DNA of 64,000 bases from Roseimicrobium gellanilyticum (lineage in GTDB: Bacteria > Verrucomicrobiota > Verrucomicrobiia > Verrucomicrobiales > Verrucomicrobiaceae): contig NZ_QNRR01000007.1 of NCBI RefSeq assembly GCF_003315205.1, positions 372,001-436,000 of the forward strand, read 5' to 3'. Below are positions 45,385-54,582 of this stretch, in pieces (the stretch's first letter is position 1; every line of letters starts with the position of its first letter). The notes under the pieces were generated by a model. It was not told the DNA's origin, did not search any database, and saw only the letters and a list, made by a program, of their open reading frames with translations. The translations under genes were made by a program, and so were the position numbers.

Positions 45385-46656
45385 ATGACTACCAGTGACA
45401 TCACTGTCTTCCGTCACGCCGCGTTGTGTGCCCTCGCAGCGAAGGCATTGTCTCTTTTTGCATTCAGCGGGATGCTCCCGGGGGCGAATGCCTCAGACTG
45501 GCCGCATCTTCACGGTCCGCTTCACAACAATGCCACGCCGGAGGTTGGATGGAAAAAGGAATGGCCTGCGGATGGACCTCCGGTGCTGTGGAAGGCTTCT
45601 GTGGGACGTGGTCTGGCGTCCTTCACTGTGGTTGGAGAGCGCGCGTACACCGTAGGCAATGATGGTGCGGATGAGGACAGCATTGTGTGCCTCGATCTGA
45701 ATTCCGGAAAGGAACTCTGGCGGCATCGCTATCCCTGCAAGACGGCTGCGCACGAGATGCCGGTGGTGCCATTCGGCCCTGCGGCCACGCCCACGGTCGA
45801 GGATGGCTGTCTCTACATGCTCAGCAGGGAAGGGGATGTCTGGTGTCTTGACGCAGCGACAGGAAAGGTGATCTGGCAGAAGCACCTGATTGCCGACTTC
45901 AAAGGGAAGCGTCCCGTCTATGGCTATGCCAGCAGTGTGCTGGTGCACGAGGGCAAGGCCTATCTTGATGCCGGTGGTGGCGGACAATCCACGGTGTGCG
46001 TGGACGCGAAAACGGGCAATCTCTTGTGGGGCAAGGGCAGTGGTGAGGCCGGCTACGCATCACCAGCTTTGGTGAAGATGAGTGGGACCACGGCGCTCGC
46101 TTTGTTCAAAGGAGACAGCTTCCGCCTCTTGAAGCTCGATAACGGAGAGGAAATCGCGAGGCACGAGACAGTGACACGCGACTTCTGCAACTGCGCCAAT
46201 CCACATGTCAAAGATGACATGGTCTTCATCTCGCACACAGGTGCTGATGGCAGCACGTTGCTGAAGTTTGCGGATGGAAAACTCACATCGCAATGGAATG
46301 ATCGCAATTTGGGGTTGCTCTTCAACTCGGGTGTTCCTTGGGATGGGAAGCTCATCGTCTTCAATGACCAAAAGCGAGGGGTGAAGGAATTGCGCTGTCT
46401 CGATATGAAGACTGGGGAGACCGCGTGGGTGTCTGACGAGATCGACAAGGGCACGGCCATTCTCAGTGATGGGCATCTCCTCATCCTCACCAGTGTGGGA
46501 GAACTCATCCTGGCAAAGCCGCAACCGGACAGGCTGGAGGTGATGAGCCGCGTGCAGGTGCTGCCAGCAAAGACGTATGTCCTGCCCGTTTTGAGCCAGG
46601 GGAGACTCCTGTGCAAAAACAACGCGGGCGAAGTCGTTTGCCTCGATCTGCGCTGA
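45385..46656 (+). CDS. Secreted PQQ-like beta-propeller protein (second)
   Basis: 423 residues from the ATG at 45385, giving a signal peptide that ends at MLPGANAS. A good Shine-Dalgarno stretch (GGAAGGAAGGTGG, 45277-45289) instead precedes the ATG at 45295, which would add 30 residues, so the start is uncertain. DWPHLHGPLHNNATPEVGWKKEWP and repeated blades (SIVCLDLNSGKELWRHRYPC, VWCLDAATGKVIWQKH) define the propeller. Divergent from the PDZ gene; the two share the short interval. Confidence 0.85.
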   Translation: MTTSDITVFRHAALCALAAKALSLFAFSGMLPGANASDWPHLHGPLHNNATPEVGWKKEWPADGPPVLWKASVGRGLASFTVVGERAYTVGNDGADEDSIVCLDLNSGKELWRHRYPCKTAAHEMPVVPFGPAATPTVEDGCLYMLSREGDVWCLDAATGKVIWQKHLIADFKGKRPVYGYASSVLVHEGKAYLDAGGGGQSTVCVDAKTGNLLWGKGSGEAGYASPALVKMSGTTALALFKGDSFRLLKLDNGEEIARHETVTRDFCNCANPHVKDDMVFISHTGADGSTLLKFADGKLTSQWNDRNLGLLFNSGVPWDGKLIVFNDQKRGVKELRCLDMKTGETAWVSDEIDKGTAILSDGHLLILTSVGELILAKPQPDRLEVMSRVQVLPAKTYVLPVLSQGRLLCKNNAGEVVCLDLR

Positions 46657-46806
46657 CCTCCTGGAGGCGTCTGACACAGACTGCCCTTCTGTATCTCAAG
46701 GTTTGTCCCGAATTTGACTGATTCGCCGGGGCATCCAATCCGTTGAAGACGTGCGATTTCCTTCTGCCGTAGTCTCCTTTCTCGAACCTGCCAAGTCTCA
46801 TCACGC

Positions 46807-49368
46807 ATGACGGATGCCAAGAACGCCAGCCTGCCCGATGAGGCAGGATTTATTTCTCCGGCATTGTTGCTGTCTGCCATCGTGAGTTCCTCGGACGATG
46901 CGATTGTCAGCAAGAATCTTTCCGGCATCATCACGAGCTGGAATCCCGGAGCGGAGAGGATCTTCGGCTACAGTGCTGAGGAGGCCATTGGCAGATCCAT
47001 CACCATGGTCATTCCTGAAGAGAGGCAGGATGAGGAGCGGCAGATTCTGGAAAAGATCCGCAGTGGTCAAAGGGTGGAGCACTTCGACACGGTGCGCCGA
47101 CGCAAGGACGGCACGGAGGTGCACGTCTCCCTGACCATCTCCCCGATTAAAGACCCTGACGGAAAAATCGTGGGAGCCTCAAAGATTGCACGGAATATCA
47201 CCCAGAGAAAGCTTGCAGAGGAACTGGCGAGGAAACAGAGGGCCAAGCTGGAGGTGATCAATCAGGTGGGGACCTCGCTGGTAGCGGAGCGCGATCTGTC
47301 CGTGCTCGTGCAGGCCATCACGGATGCGGGGAAGGAGCTGAGTGGCGCCGCCTTTGGCGCGTTTTTCTACACCGCGCACAATGAGCAGGGGGAAGTGTTT
47401 ACGCTCTACACCCTTTCCGGAGCACCGCGGGAGGCCTTTGAAAAATTCGGCATCCCGCGAAACACACCCATCTTCGAGCCAACTTTCCGCGGTACGGGCG
47501 TTGTACGCGTTCCGGACGTGACGTTGGATCCTCGCTACGGCAAGATGCCTCCCCACCATGGCATGCCGAAGGGGCACCTGCCTGTGCGCAGCTATCTTGC
47601 CGTGCCGGTGGCGTCCCGATCGGGTGAAGTCATTGGAGGCTTGTTCTTCGGGCATCCGGAGCCTGATGTCTTCAAGGAGGATGCGGAAGCGGCGGTCGTC
47701 GCCCTGGCTGCCCAGGCTGCTGTGGCGATTGAGAATGCCCGTCTGTATGACGCACTCGAGCGCGAGCTCACTCAGCAGCGTGTCATGGAGAGGGCTCTTC
47801 GGGAGAGTGAAGCGCTGAGCACCAGCGTGCTCAACAGCAGCGCGGATTGCATCAAGGTCATGGACCTCGAAGGCAGGCTCAGCTCCATGAATACTCCAGG
47901 CATTGAAGCATTTGATCTGGGGTCGTTCGATGACGTGAAGGGGAAGTTGTGGTCCGACCTCTGGGTAGAAGAAATGCGGGACGAAGTGCAGCGAGCAGTC
48001 GCGCAGGCAGCGGCAGGCTCGACCTCGAGATTCAATGGTCCCTGTGTGACTGCGAAGGGAGTTTCCAAATGGTGGGATGTGATAGTCACGCCGCTGCGCG
48101 ACGCCGATGGAAAGGTCAACCGGCTTACCGCGACCTCGCGTGATATCACCGAGCAGCGCAAGACTTCAGAGGAGGCACTGGCCTCTGCCGCGGAAGCCGA
48201 GCGCCAGAGCCGCATGAAGGACGAGTTCCTGGCAACGCTTTCTCACGAGTTGAGGACGCCCCTGCAATCCATCCTCGGCTGGACGCAGATGCTGCGTTCA
48301 GGAGTGTGCGAGGAAGGTGAGCTCGAGCAGGGGTTGGAAGTCATCGACCGCAACGCGCAGGCTCAGACGAAGATCATTGAAGACCTTCTCGACATGAGTC
48401 GCATTCTCTCCGGCAAGGTGCGGCTCGATGTGCAACGCGTGCAGGTCGCCTCTGTCATTGAGTCCGCGTTGGAAACCGTCAAGCCGGCGGCGGACGCAAA
48501 AAATATCCGTCTGCAATCCATCTTGGATCCGCTGGCCCGGCCCATTTCGGGAGATCCGGCACGGCTACAGCAGGTCTTTTGGAATCTGCTCAGCAATGCC
48601 ATCAAGTTCACGCCTCGTGATGGCCGGGTGCAGATCCTGCTGGAGCGGGTGAACTCACATCTGGAAGTCGTTGTTACGGACACGGGATGCGGCATTGAAG
48701 CGGACTTCCTACCCTACGTGTTCGAGCGTTTCCGGCAGGCAGATGCGTCTACAACGCGAAGGCATGGGGGGCTCGGACTGGGACTTGCGATTGTGAAAAA
48801 TCTCACGGAACTGCATGGTGGCACGGCGAGGGTCAAGAGTCCTGGCGTGGGACAGGGTTCGACGTTTGTGATTTGCCTGCCACTCGCGCCCATCCACGTG
48901 GAGCCTGATGATGGCTCGCGCCGTCATCCAGATGCTGTGAATGGCGAGCGCACCATGGCGCCACCGCCGAAGCTCGATGGCATTTCCGTGCTGGTCGTGG
49001 ATGACGAGGAAGATGCCCGCATGCTCATCGCCAAAATGCTGGCCAAAGCCGGGGCGCAAGTGCACAAGGCTGGCTCTGCGAAAGAGGCTATCGAGGAACT
49101 GAAACGTATCCTGCCCGATGTCCTGATCAGCGACATCGGGATGCCGGTTGCCGATGGCTATTCGCTGATTCGCTCCGTGCGCGCCCTGCCCGCCGAGCTT
49201 GGTGGCCGCGTCCCTGCGATCGCCCTGAGTGCCTACACGAGAACGGAGGATCGCATCCGCTCCATCTCAGAGGGATTCCAGATTCACCTTTCCAAACCGG
49301 CAGATGCGGTGGAGCTGCTCGCGGTGGTGCAGAGCTTGTTCAATGCGACGCGGAATGTGAGGGAATGA
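46807..49368 (+). CDS. Hybrid sensor histidine kinase (PAS-GAF-PAS-HisKA-HATPase-REC)
   Basis: 853 residues with no membrane segment, so a cytoplasmic sensor. PAS at ~15-135 (IITSWNPGAERIFGYSAEEAIG); GAF at ~145-320; second PAS at ~330-455 (LSSMNTPGIEAFDLG); HisKA with phosphorylatable H480 in LATLSH480ELRTP; HATPase with NLLSNAIKFTP, DTGCGI and GGLGLGLAIVK; and a C-terminal receiver with D776 in VLISD776IGMP and VVDDEEDAR. Autophosphorylation at His followed by transfer to its own receiver is expected. No output gene adjoins it. Confidence 0.93.
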   Translation: MTDAKNASLPDEAGFISPALLLSAIVSSSDDAIVSKNLSGIITSWNPGAERIFGYSAEEAIGRSITMVIPEERQDEERQILEKIRSGQRVEHFDTVRRRKDGTEVHVSLTISPIKDPDGKIVGASKIARNITQRKLAEELARKQRAKLEVINQVGTSLVAERDLSVLVQAITDAGKELSGAAFGAFFYTAHNEQGEVFTLYTLSGAPREAFEKFGIPRNTPIFEPTFRGTGVVRVPDVTLDPRYGKMPPHHGMPKGHLPVRSYLAVPVASRSGEVIGGLFFGHPEPDVFKEDAEAAVVALAAQAAVAIENARLYDALERELTQQRVMERALRESEALSTSVLNSSADCIKVMDLEGRLSSMNTPGIEAFDLGSFDDVKGKLWSDLWVEEMRDEVQRAVAQAAAGSTSRFNGPCVTAKGVSKWWDVIVTPLRDADGKVNRLTATSRDITEQRKTSEEALASAAEAERQSRMKDEFLATLSHELRTPLQSILGWTQMLRSGVCEEGELEQGLEVIDRNAQAQTKIIEDLLDMSRILSGKVRLDVQRVQVASVIESALETVKPAADAKNIRLQSILDPLARPISGDPARLQQVFWNLLSNAIKFTPRDGRVQILLERVNSHLEVVVTDTGCGIEADFLPYVFERFRQADASTTRRHGGLGLGLAIVKNLTELHGGTARVKSPGVGQGSTFVICLPLAPIHVEPDDGSRRHPDAVNGERTMAPPPKLDGISVLVVDDEEDARMLIAKMLAKAGAQVHKAGSAKEAIEELKRILPDVLISDIGMPVADGYSLIRSVRALPAELGGRVPAIALSAYTRTEDRIRSISEGFQIHLSKPADAVELLAVVQSLFNATRNVRE

Positions 49369-49374
49369 AACGAA

Positions 49375-49408
49375 ATGGCGCGAGTGGCGGTGTGCCAACT
49401 CGCGCCAT
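49375..49408. terminator. Hairpin between convergent kinase and oxidoreductase genes
   Basis: 11-bp arms ATGGCGCGAGT / ACTCGCGCCAT with an inner GGC/GCC extension. It lies 6 bases after the kinase stop and 20 bases beyond the oxidoreductase stop. The minus-strand side is followed by T-rich TTCGTTTCATT; the plus side is not. It could end both transcripts. Confidence 0.6.
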
Positions 49409-49428
49409 GAACGTGCAGTGCAGTCTGA

Positions 49429-50586
49429 TCAACGGAACGACTTCGCGAAGTCATCCGACGTGGCCTTGGCCACGACCTTGGTCTTCTGGAAGGTGCTCGC
49501 TTCGCCCTTCTCCAGAAGGATCTTCTCGTAGTCCGCGGAGGACATGGGGAGGTCGATGGTCTTGTCCTGCCAGGTGGAGAGGAGGATGGTATTGGCCAGT
49601 TCCACGCTGCGGATGCCTTCTTCAGCAGGGGAGAGGAGTTTCTCGCCCTTGAGGATGGCGTTGGTGAAGTTCTGTAGAATCTCCACGTGCTGACCACCGC
49701 TGTTGTCCACGGGGATGTCCATGTGCCAGCTCTCGGGCATGGCGAAGGCGGCTTCGGCCTTCATGCAGAATTCGCTCATGGGCTGGCGGTTCCGCTGGAA
49801 GTGGATGCGGGTGCCATCGGTCACGGTGAGGCGGCCCTTTTCCGCGGAGATTTCCAGGCAGTTGCGGCCAGGAGCCTCACCCGTGGAGGTTACGAAGGTG
49901 GCGGTGGTGCCGTTCTTGTACTGGAAGACGGCGGTCACATCGTCCTCCACTTCGATCTCGTGGAAACGACCGAACTGGCAGAAGCCGCGGACGCTGTCCG
50001 GCATGCCGAAGAGCCACTGGAAGAGGTCCAGATTGTGGGGGCACTGGTTCATCAGCACGCCGCCGCCTTCACCCTTCCAGGTGCCGCGCCAGCCGCCGGT
50101 GGCGTAGTAGTAGTTCGTGCGGAACCAGTTCGTCACTTCCCAGTGGACGCGGCGCACTTCACCGAGTTCACCGCTGTCGATGAGGTCCTTCACCTTCTTG
50201 AAGACGGCGTTCGTGCGCATGTTGAACATGGCGGCGAAGATCTTCTTCTTGTCCGTGTGGGCAGCGATGAGGCGCTCGCAGTCCGCCTTGTGCACGGAGA
50301 TGGGCTTCTCCACCAGCACGTGAAGGCCGGTCTTCAGGGCCTCAATGCCGATGGTGGTGTGGGAGAAGTGCGGGGTGCAGATGAGGATGGCATCAATGCG
50401 GCCGCTGTGGATCATGGCGTTCACATCGGTGAAGGGAGTCTCCCCCTCGATGAGCTTCGGGAGCGTGCCGACGCTCTCACAGAGCGCGGTCACGCGGAGG
50501 CCCTCCACCTTGCCTGCGCGGATGTTCATTAGGTGGGCTTTGCCCATGTTGCCAAGTCCAACGATGCCGAGTCTCACTGTATCCAT
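49429..50586 (-). CDS. Gfo/Idh/MocA-family oxidoreductase
   Basis: 385 residues from the ATG ending at base 50586 (MDTVRLGIVGLGNMGKAHL); the longer frame upstream is not typical. NAD(P)-binding G-x-G-x-x-G in IVGLGNMG; LVEKPISVHKAD is the family block with the catalytic Lys; GTWKGEGGGVLMNQCPHNLDLFQWLFG holds the catalytic His region. Probably acts on a sugar or sugar derivative. No signal peptide, so it is a cytoplasmic enzyme. Divergent from galE. Confidence 0.92.
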   Translation of the reverse strand: MDTVRLGIVGLGNMGKAHLMNIRAGKVEGLRVTALCESVGTLPKLIEGETPFTDVNAMIHSGRIDAILICTPHFSHTTIGIEALKTGLHVLVEKPISVHKADCERLIAAHTDKKKIFAAMFNMRTNAVFKKVKDLIDSGELGEVRRVHWEVTNWFRTNYYYATGGWRGTWKGEGGGVLMNQCPHNLDLFQWLFGMPDSVRGFCQFGRFHEIEVEDDVTAVFQYKNGTTATFVTSTGEAPGRNCLEISAEKGRLTVTDGTRIHFQRNRQPMSEFCMKAEAAFAMPESWHMDIPVDNSGGQHVEILQNFTNAILKGEKLLSPAEEGIRSVELANTILLSTWQDKTIDLPMSSADYEKILLEKGEASTFQKTKVVAKATSDDFAKSFR

Positions 50587-50738
50587 GAGGCTGAGCGTAG
50601 AAGGGTGCAAAGCCGGGTGCAAATGCCAAATGATAAACTTAAATGACCTGAGTGGGAGGGACTCGGAAAGGCCGGAAGTGATCCCGGATTTTAGTTTTTC
50701 GCTTGGCAAGTTATTCACATGGCTTGAAATCTTGGTAC

Positions 50739-51749
50739 ATGGCAAAAGGCACCCTCCTCATCACCGGCGGCGCTGGTTACATCGGCTCCCACACCGTCAA
50801 GCAGCTGCTCCAACGGGGGGAGAAGGTCGTGGTGCTGGACAACCTCGTCTTCGGCCATCGGGAGGCCCTGCCGCTGGACCGGGTGACCCTTGTGGAGGGA
50901 GATATGGGGAATGCAGCTCTGGTGGAGAAGATATTCGCCGAGCACCAACCGGAGGCGGTCTTGCATTTTGCTGCTTTTGCCTTCGTGGGGGAGTCGGTGA
51001 CGGATCCGCTGAAGTACTACCGGAACAACCTCGCCGCTCCGCTCACCCTTCTGGAGGCCATGCAACGTCATGGGGTGAAGGAATTCATCTTCTCCTCCAC
51101 CTGCGCCACCTATGGGAATCCGCAGTTCATCCCCATGAACGAAACCCACCCCCAGGACCCGGTGAACCCGTATGGCGCCAGCAAGCATATGCTGGAGCGG
51201 GTGCTGAAGGACTGCGACACCGCCTGGGGACTGAAGTCGGTCTTCCTCCGTTACTTTAATGCCAGTGGCTGTGACCTTGAGGGTGAGATTGGGGAGGACC
51301 ACAATCCCGAGACGCACCTCATCCCGCGCATCCTGATGGCGGCCACGGGGGAGCTCGAGAGCATCACCGTCTTCGGCACGGACTACCCGACCCCGGATGG
51401 CACCTGCATCCGCGACTACATCCATGTGAATGACCTGGCGGATGCCCATGCGCTGGCGCTGGAGCATCTGAGGAAGGGCGGGGAGAGCGTTGCGGTGAAT
51501 CTCGGCACGGGACGTGGCTTCAGTGTGAGGGAGATCATTTCCACGGCTGAGCGGGTGACGGGGAAGACCATCCCGGTGACCTATGGACCCCGCCGGGCGG
51601 GCGACCCCCCGGAACTGGTGGCCGACCCCGCCAAGGCCAAGGCCCTGCTGGGCTGGGAGGCCCGGCACAAAGAACCGCAGGCACATATTGAATCTGCGTG
51701 GAAATGGATGACTGGTCCCCGGAAGGGCCGCTATGCCGCCACTTCGTGA
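50739..51749 (+). CDS. galE: UDP-glucose 4-epimerase
   Basis: 336 residues from the ATG at 50739 (MAKGTLLITGG). NAD-binding GGAGYIG (10-16); catalytic Y145-x-x-x-K149 in NPYGASKHM; SSTCATYGNP supplies the Ser/Thr of the short-chain dehydrogenase site. GTDYPTPDGTCIRDYIHVNDLADAH is diagnostic of GalE. Interconverts UDP-glucose and UDP-galactose for surface polysaccharide. Confidence 0.95.
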   Translation: MAKGTLLITGGAGYIGSHTVKQLLQRGEKVVVLDNLVFGHREALPLDRVTLVEGDMGNAALVEKIFAEHQPEAVLHFAAFAFVGESVTDPLKYYRNNLAAPLTLLEAMQRHGVKEFIFSSTCATYGNPQFIPMNETHPQDPVNPYGASKHMLERVLKDCDTAWGLKSVFLRYFNASGCDLEGEIGEDHNPETHLIPRILMAATGELESITVFGTDYPTPDGTCIRDYIHVNDLADAHALALEHLRKGGESVAVNLGTGRGFSVREIISTAERVTGKTIPVTYGPRRAGDPPELVADPAKAKALLGWEARHKEPQAHIESAWKWMTGPRKGRYAATS

Positions 51750-51836
51750 CATGAGCCCACCCGCCCAGAGGAGCGCGAATGGTCGCCAGCACAGGCGGCC
51801 CACAGGAGGGCTGACCGCATCGTCGGCATTCTCCCC

Positions 51837-52772
51837 ATGAGCGCGCACCGTCAGGCCCAGCAAAAGCAGGCGAAAAACCGGCGCAGTGCCAAAAGTGGCA
51901 AAGGGGAAAAGATGCGCCTGAAGGCGGCGCATGAGAAGGAACTCATCGACGCGAGGCGCAGCAATCCGAACTACGCGGAACCCGATTTCCACCAGGCGGG
52001 GGATGCGAGCTTTGAGGATGATGACTTTGACCCGATGGCCATCCCGCCCACGGGACAGAAGCGGAAGCTGGTGGTGGGTCTCTTCCTGGTGCCGGTATGC
52101 ATTGTGGCGGCAGTGACGCTGCTGGAATTGTTCTTCCGCGCCACGGTGGATGGGAAGTTCTGGAAGTCGGAGGGTTTTTGGTTCTTCACCTTTGGCTGCA
52201 TGTTGTGGTTTGCGCTGGGCTGGTTCCGCATGCAGCCGGCGTGGCTGTATGTCTTTGCCCATGAGTTCACCCATGTCATCGCCGCGAAGCTGAGTGGCGG
52301 GAAGGTGCATGCCATGCACGTGTCCGACGAAGGGGGCTATATCGAGACGGACAAGACGAATGTCCTGATCACGCTGTCACCCTATCTGGTGCCTCTCTAT
52401 ACGGTGGTGATCTTTGCCATCTACGGTTTGCTGGAGGCGTTCGTCGACATGCACCGGGACGTCATGTGGACCCTGCCGTTTCTCGAGGTCACCATGTGGA
52501 TTCGGTGGGCCTGGCTCGTGTACTTCTTCGTGGGGATGACCTGGTGCTTTCACATCACGTTCACCCTTGAGGTCTTGCGCACGGAGCAGAGTGACCTGGA
52601 GCACAATGGCGAATTCTTCTCCATCATCCTGATCTTCCTCACGAACCTCGCCCTCATCGGCGCGCTCTTCATTGTGGCATCGCCCACGGTAAACTGGATC
52701 GATGTGTGGGAGGACGCGAAAGGCATGGTGCTGTGGGCTTGGGAATATGTGAGCGCCCTTCGCTCGACGTGA
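51837..52772 (+). CDS. Membrane protein with HExxH motif (M50-like)
   Basis: 311 residues. A basic Gln/Lys-rich soluble N-terminus (~1-75) and about five membrane helices (VVGLFLVPVCIVAAVTLLEL, FWFFTFGCMLWFALGWF and others). H142-E-F-T-H146 in YVFAHEFTHVIAAKLSGGKVHAMHV lies at a membrane helix, as in M50/M50B site-2-type proteases; SPYLVPLYTVV may replace the second metal-ligand motif. Whether it is an active protease is uncertain, because the usual NxxPxxxxDG is absent. Confidence 0.72.
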   Translation: MSAHRQAQQKQAKNRRSAKSGKGEKMRLKAAHEKELIDARRSNPNYAEPDFHQAGDASFEDDDFDPMAIPPTGQKRKLVVGLFLVPVCIVAAVTLLELFFRATVDGKFWKSEGFWFFTFGCMLWFALGWFRMQPAWLYVFAHEFTHVIAAKLSGGKVHAMHVSDEGGYIETDKTNVLITLSPYLVPLYTVVIFAIYGLLEAFVDMHRDVMWTLPFLEVTMWIRWAWLVYFFVGMTWCFHITFTLEVLRTEQSDLEHNGEFFSIILIFLTNLALIGALFIVASPTVNWIDVWEDAKGMVLWAWEYVSALRST

Positions 52773-52787
52773 TGGAAGGTTGATGAT

Positions 52788-52806
52788 ATGTCGCAGCCTG
52801 CGACAT
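52788..52806 (+). promoter_or_regulatory. Hairpin ending in the start codon of the next gene
   Basis: ATGTCGCA-GCC-TGCGACAT: 8-bp perfect arms and a 3-base loop. The right arm ends on the first bases of the ATG at 52805. Folding in mRNA would mask the start codon. There is no T-tract, so it is not a usual terminator for the preceding gene. Confidence 0.4.
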
Positions 52807-53011
52807 GGGACATTCACAGCGACCGCTTTCTCTTGTTTTTCTGCAAGCCCTCGTGCTCACGGTGGTGCAAGCCTTGCTCTTGTGGGTGTTTGTGAGAGTG
52901 CTGCATTGGGGATTTTTCCCCTCCTTGCTCCTGGCGGGAGCGGTGGGAATGGGCATCTGGTACGCCCTTGTGAGCCTGTTGCGGAGCCGCGCGTCGCGAA
53001 AGGTCGAGTGA
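52805..53011 (+). CDS. Small two-helix membrane protein
   Basis: 68 residues (MGHSQRPLSLVFLQAL). Two hydrophobic helices: LVFLQALVLTVVQALLLWVFVRVL and FFPSLLLAGAVGMGIWYALVSLL, followed by a basic tail (RSRASRKVE) that suggests a cytoplasmic C-terminus. No family recognised. Coding potential is supported by membrane-protein character and its snug fit between the M50-like gene and xseA. Confidence 0.5.
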   Translation: MGHSQRPLSLVFLQALVLTVVQALLLWVFVRVLHWGFFPSLLLAGAVGMGIWYALVSLLRSRASRKVE

Positions 53012-53063
53012 AGGCTTGACCCCGATTCCGCGATCCCCTAAGCGGTAGCCCAGCCCCTTTTTC

Positions 53064-54410
53064 ATGCCTGATCCCGCTGTCCTCACCGTCTCTGCATTGA
53101 CCCGCTCCATCCGCTCACTCCTTGAGGAGCAGGTGGGAGACGTGTGGGTCGAGGGGGAAATCAGCAACCATCGCCTGCAGAGCTCCGGGCACCAGTATTT
53201 CACGCTGAAGGACGAGACGGCGCAGATCTCTTGTGTGCTCTTCCGAAATGCCGGCGCTCGTCTGCCCATGCCGCTGCGGGATGGCATGCAGGTGCAGATC
53301 TTCGGCGGGCTCACCGTGTATGAGGCACGCGGGAACTACCAGATCATCGTCCGCACCGTGCAGCCGAAGGGGCAGGGGAGCCTGCAGCAGCGCTTCGAGG
53401 CATTGAAGCTGAAGCTCGCAGCGGAAGGGCTCTTTGACATGGAATGGAAGAAGCCCATTCCGCGTTTCCCCCGTTGCGTGGCGCTGGTCACTTCGCCCAC
53501 GGGCGCGGCCATTCGTGACATGCTGAACATCCTCACCCGTCGTGCCCCGTGGGTGCGGGTGATGGTGTTCCCTGTGCGCGTGCAGGGGCAGGGTGCAGAG
53601 CAGGAGATTGCGAAGGCGATTGAGCTCCTGAATCGTGCTGAAGAAATCGACCTGCCTGTGCCGGATACCATCGTGGTAGGTCGCGGAGGCGGCAGCCTGG
53701 AGGACCTGTGGAACTTCAACGAGGAGGTTGTGGCGCGTGCCATCTTTGCCTCGGAGATTCCCATCATCTCCGCAGTGGGACACGAGATCGACTTTACCAT
53801 TGCCGACTTCGTGGCGGACTTGCGTGCGCCAACACCCAGCGCTGCGGCCGAGTTGCTCGCGCCCGACGTCACGGAACTGCGCCGGCACTTTGACGCACTC
53901 GACAAGCGTCTCTCCTTCCGGGTGAATGCCACCCTGGAGCAGCATGAGCGTGTGCTGGAGCTCATGGACAAGGGCGCGCTGCACCGCGAGCCCGTGCGTC
54001 TGCTGCGTGATGCCGAGCAGCGCGTGGATGATGCGGAGAGCAGCTTCCATGACGCGCTCTCCGGCTTCTGGCGCGAAATCGAAGATACGCTCATCCATCA
54101 CCAGCATGCCCTGGAGCGCTTCCAGCCGACTCGCCTTCTGACCGACGCAGGACACCGCATGGACCTGCTGCAGCACCGCCTTGCGAGCATGGTGCGCCAG
54201 CGCATCACTCAAGACGACGAGCGCATCCGCTCGATGCGCAAGCTCCTGAAGAGTCTCGGGCCGGATGGCGTGCTGGCTCGTGGCTTCTCCATGACTACCG
54301 ACCCGACGGGCAAGGCAATCTCCGATGCCACCAAGGTGCGTGTGGGGGACATGCTGATCACGAAGTTCGCAAATGGCAGTGTCTCCAGCGTGGCGACGGG
54401 GAACAAGTGA
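53064..54410 (+). CDS. xseA: Exodeoxyribonuclease VII large subunit
   Basis: 448 residues. Degrades single-stranded DNA from both ends together with XseB, whose gene is not in the window. N-terminal OB-fold (VLTVSALTRSIRSLLEEQVGDVWVEGEISN, then HQYFTLKDETAQISCVLFR) and catalytic core (VALVTSPTGAAIRDML, VGRGGGSLEDLWNFNEEVVARAIF, SAVGHEIDFTIADFVADLRAPTPSAAAEL). A long coiled-coil follows, then the C-terminal beta segment VLARGFSM. Complete length. Confidence 0.95.
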   Translation: MPDPAVLTVSALTRSIRSLLEEQVGDVWVEGEISNHRLQSSGHQYFTLKDETAQISCVLFRNAGARLPMPLRDGMQVQIFGGLTVYEARGNYQIIVRTVQPKGQGSLQQRFEALKLKLAAEGLFDMEWKKPIPRFPRCVALVTSPTGAAIRDMLNILTRRAPWVRVMVFPVRVQGQGAEQEIAKAIELLNRAEEIDLPVPDTIVVGRGGGSLEDLWNFNEEVVARAIFASEIPIISAVGHEIDFTIADFVADLRAPTPSAAAELLAPDVTELRRHFDALDKRLSFRVNATLEQHERVLELMDKGALHREPVRLLRDAEQRVDDAESSFHDALSGFWREIEDTLIHHQHALERFQPTRLLTDAGHRMDLLQHRLASMVRQRITQDDERIRSMRKLLKSLGPDGVLARGFSMTTDPTGKAISDATKVRVGDMLITKFANGSVSSVATGNK

Positions 54411-54438
54411 GAGGTGAGGCCGGGCCTCACCCAAGGAT

Positions 54439-54533
54439 CGGGGACATTCCTGTCCCCGCTGTGGGCTGGCGATCACCTTGAAGCTTCGATATCAAAGGAG
54501 TTGCCACCGCAAATCGGGGACAGGAATGCCCCG
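54439..54533. repeat. Paired inverted repeat CGGGGACATTCCTGTCCCCG (REP-like)
   Basis: The left arm (54439-54458) is itself a palindrome with 8-bp arms. The right arm (54515-54533) is its inverse with one base missing. The 95-bp unit lies between xseA and the lipoprotein esterase gene. Its layout resembles the other paired elements, but its sequence is unrelated. Confidence 0.6.
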
Positions 54534-54582
54534 CTCCTTGACGGCACCCAAAGTACACTCGGCCCACGTTTTAGATCCTTGG

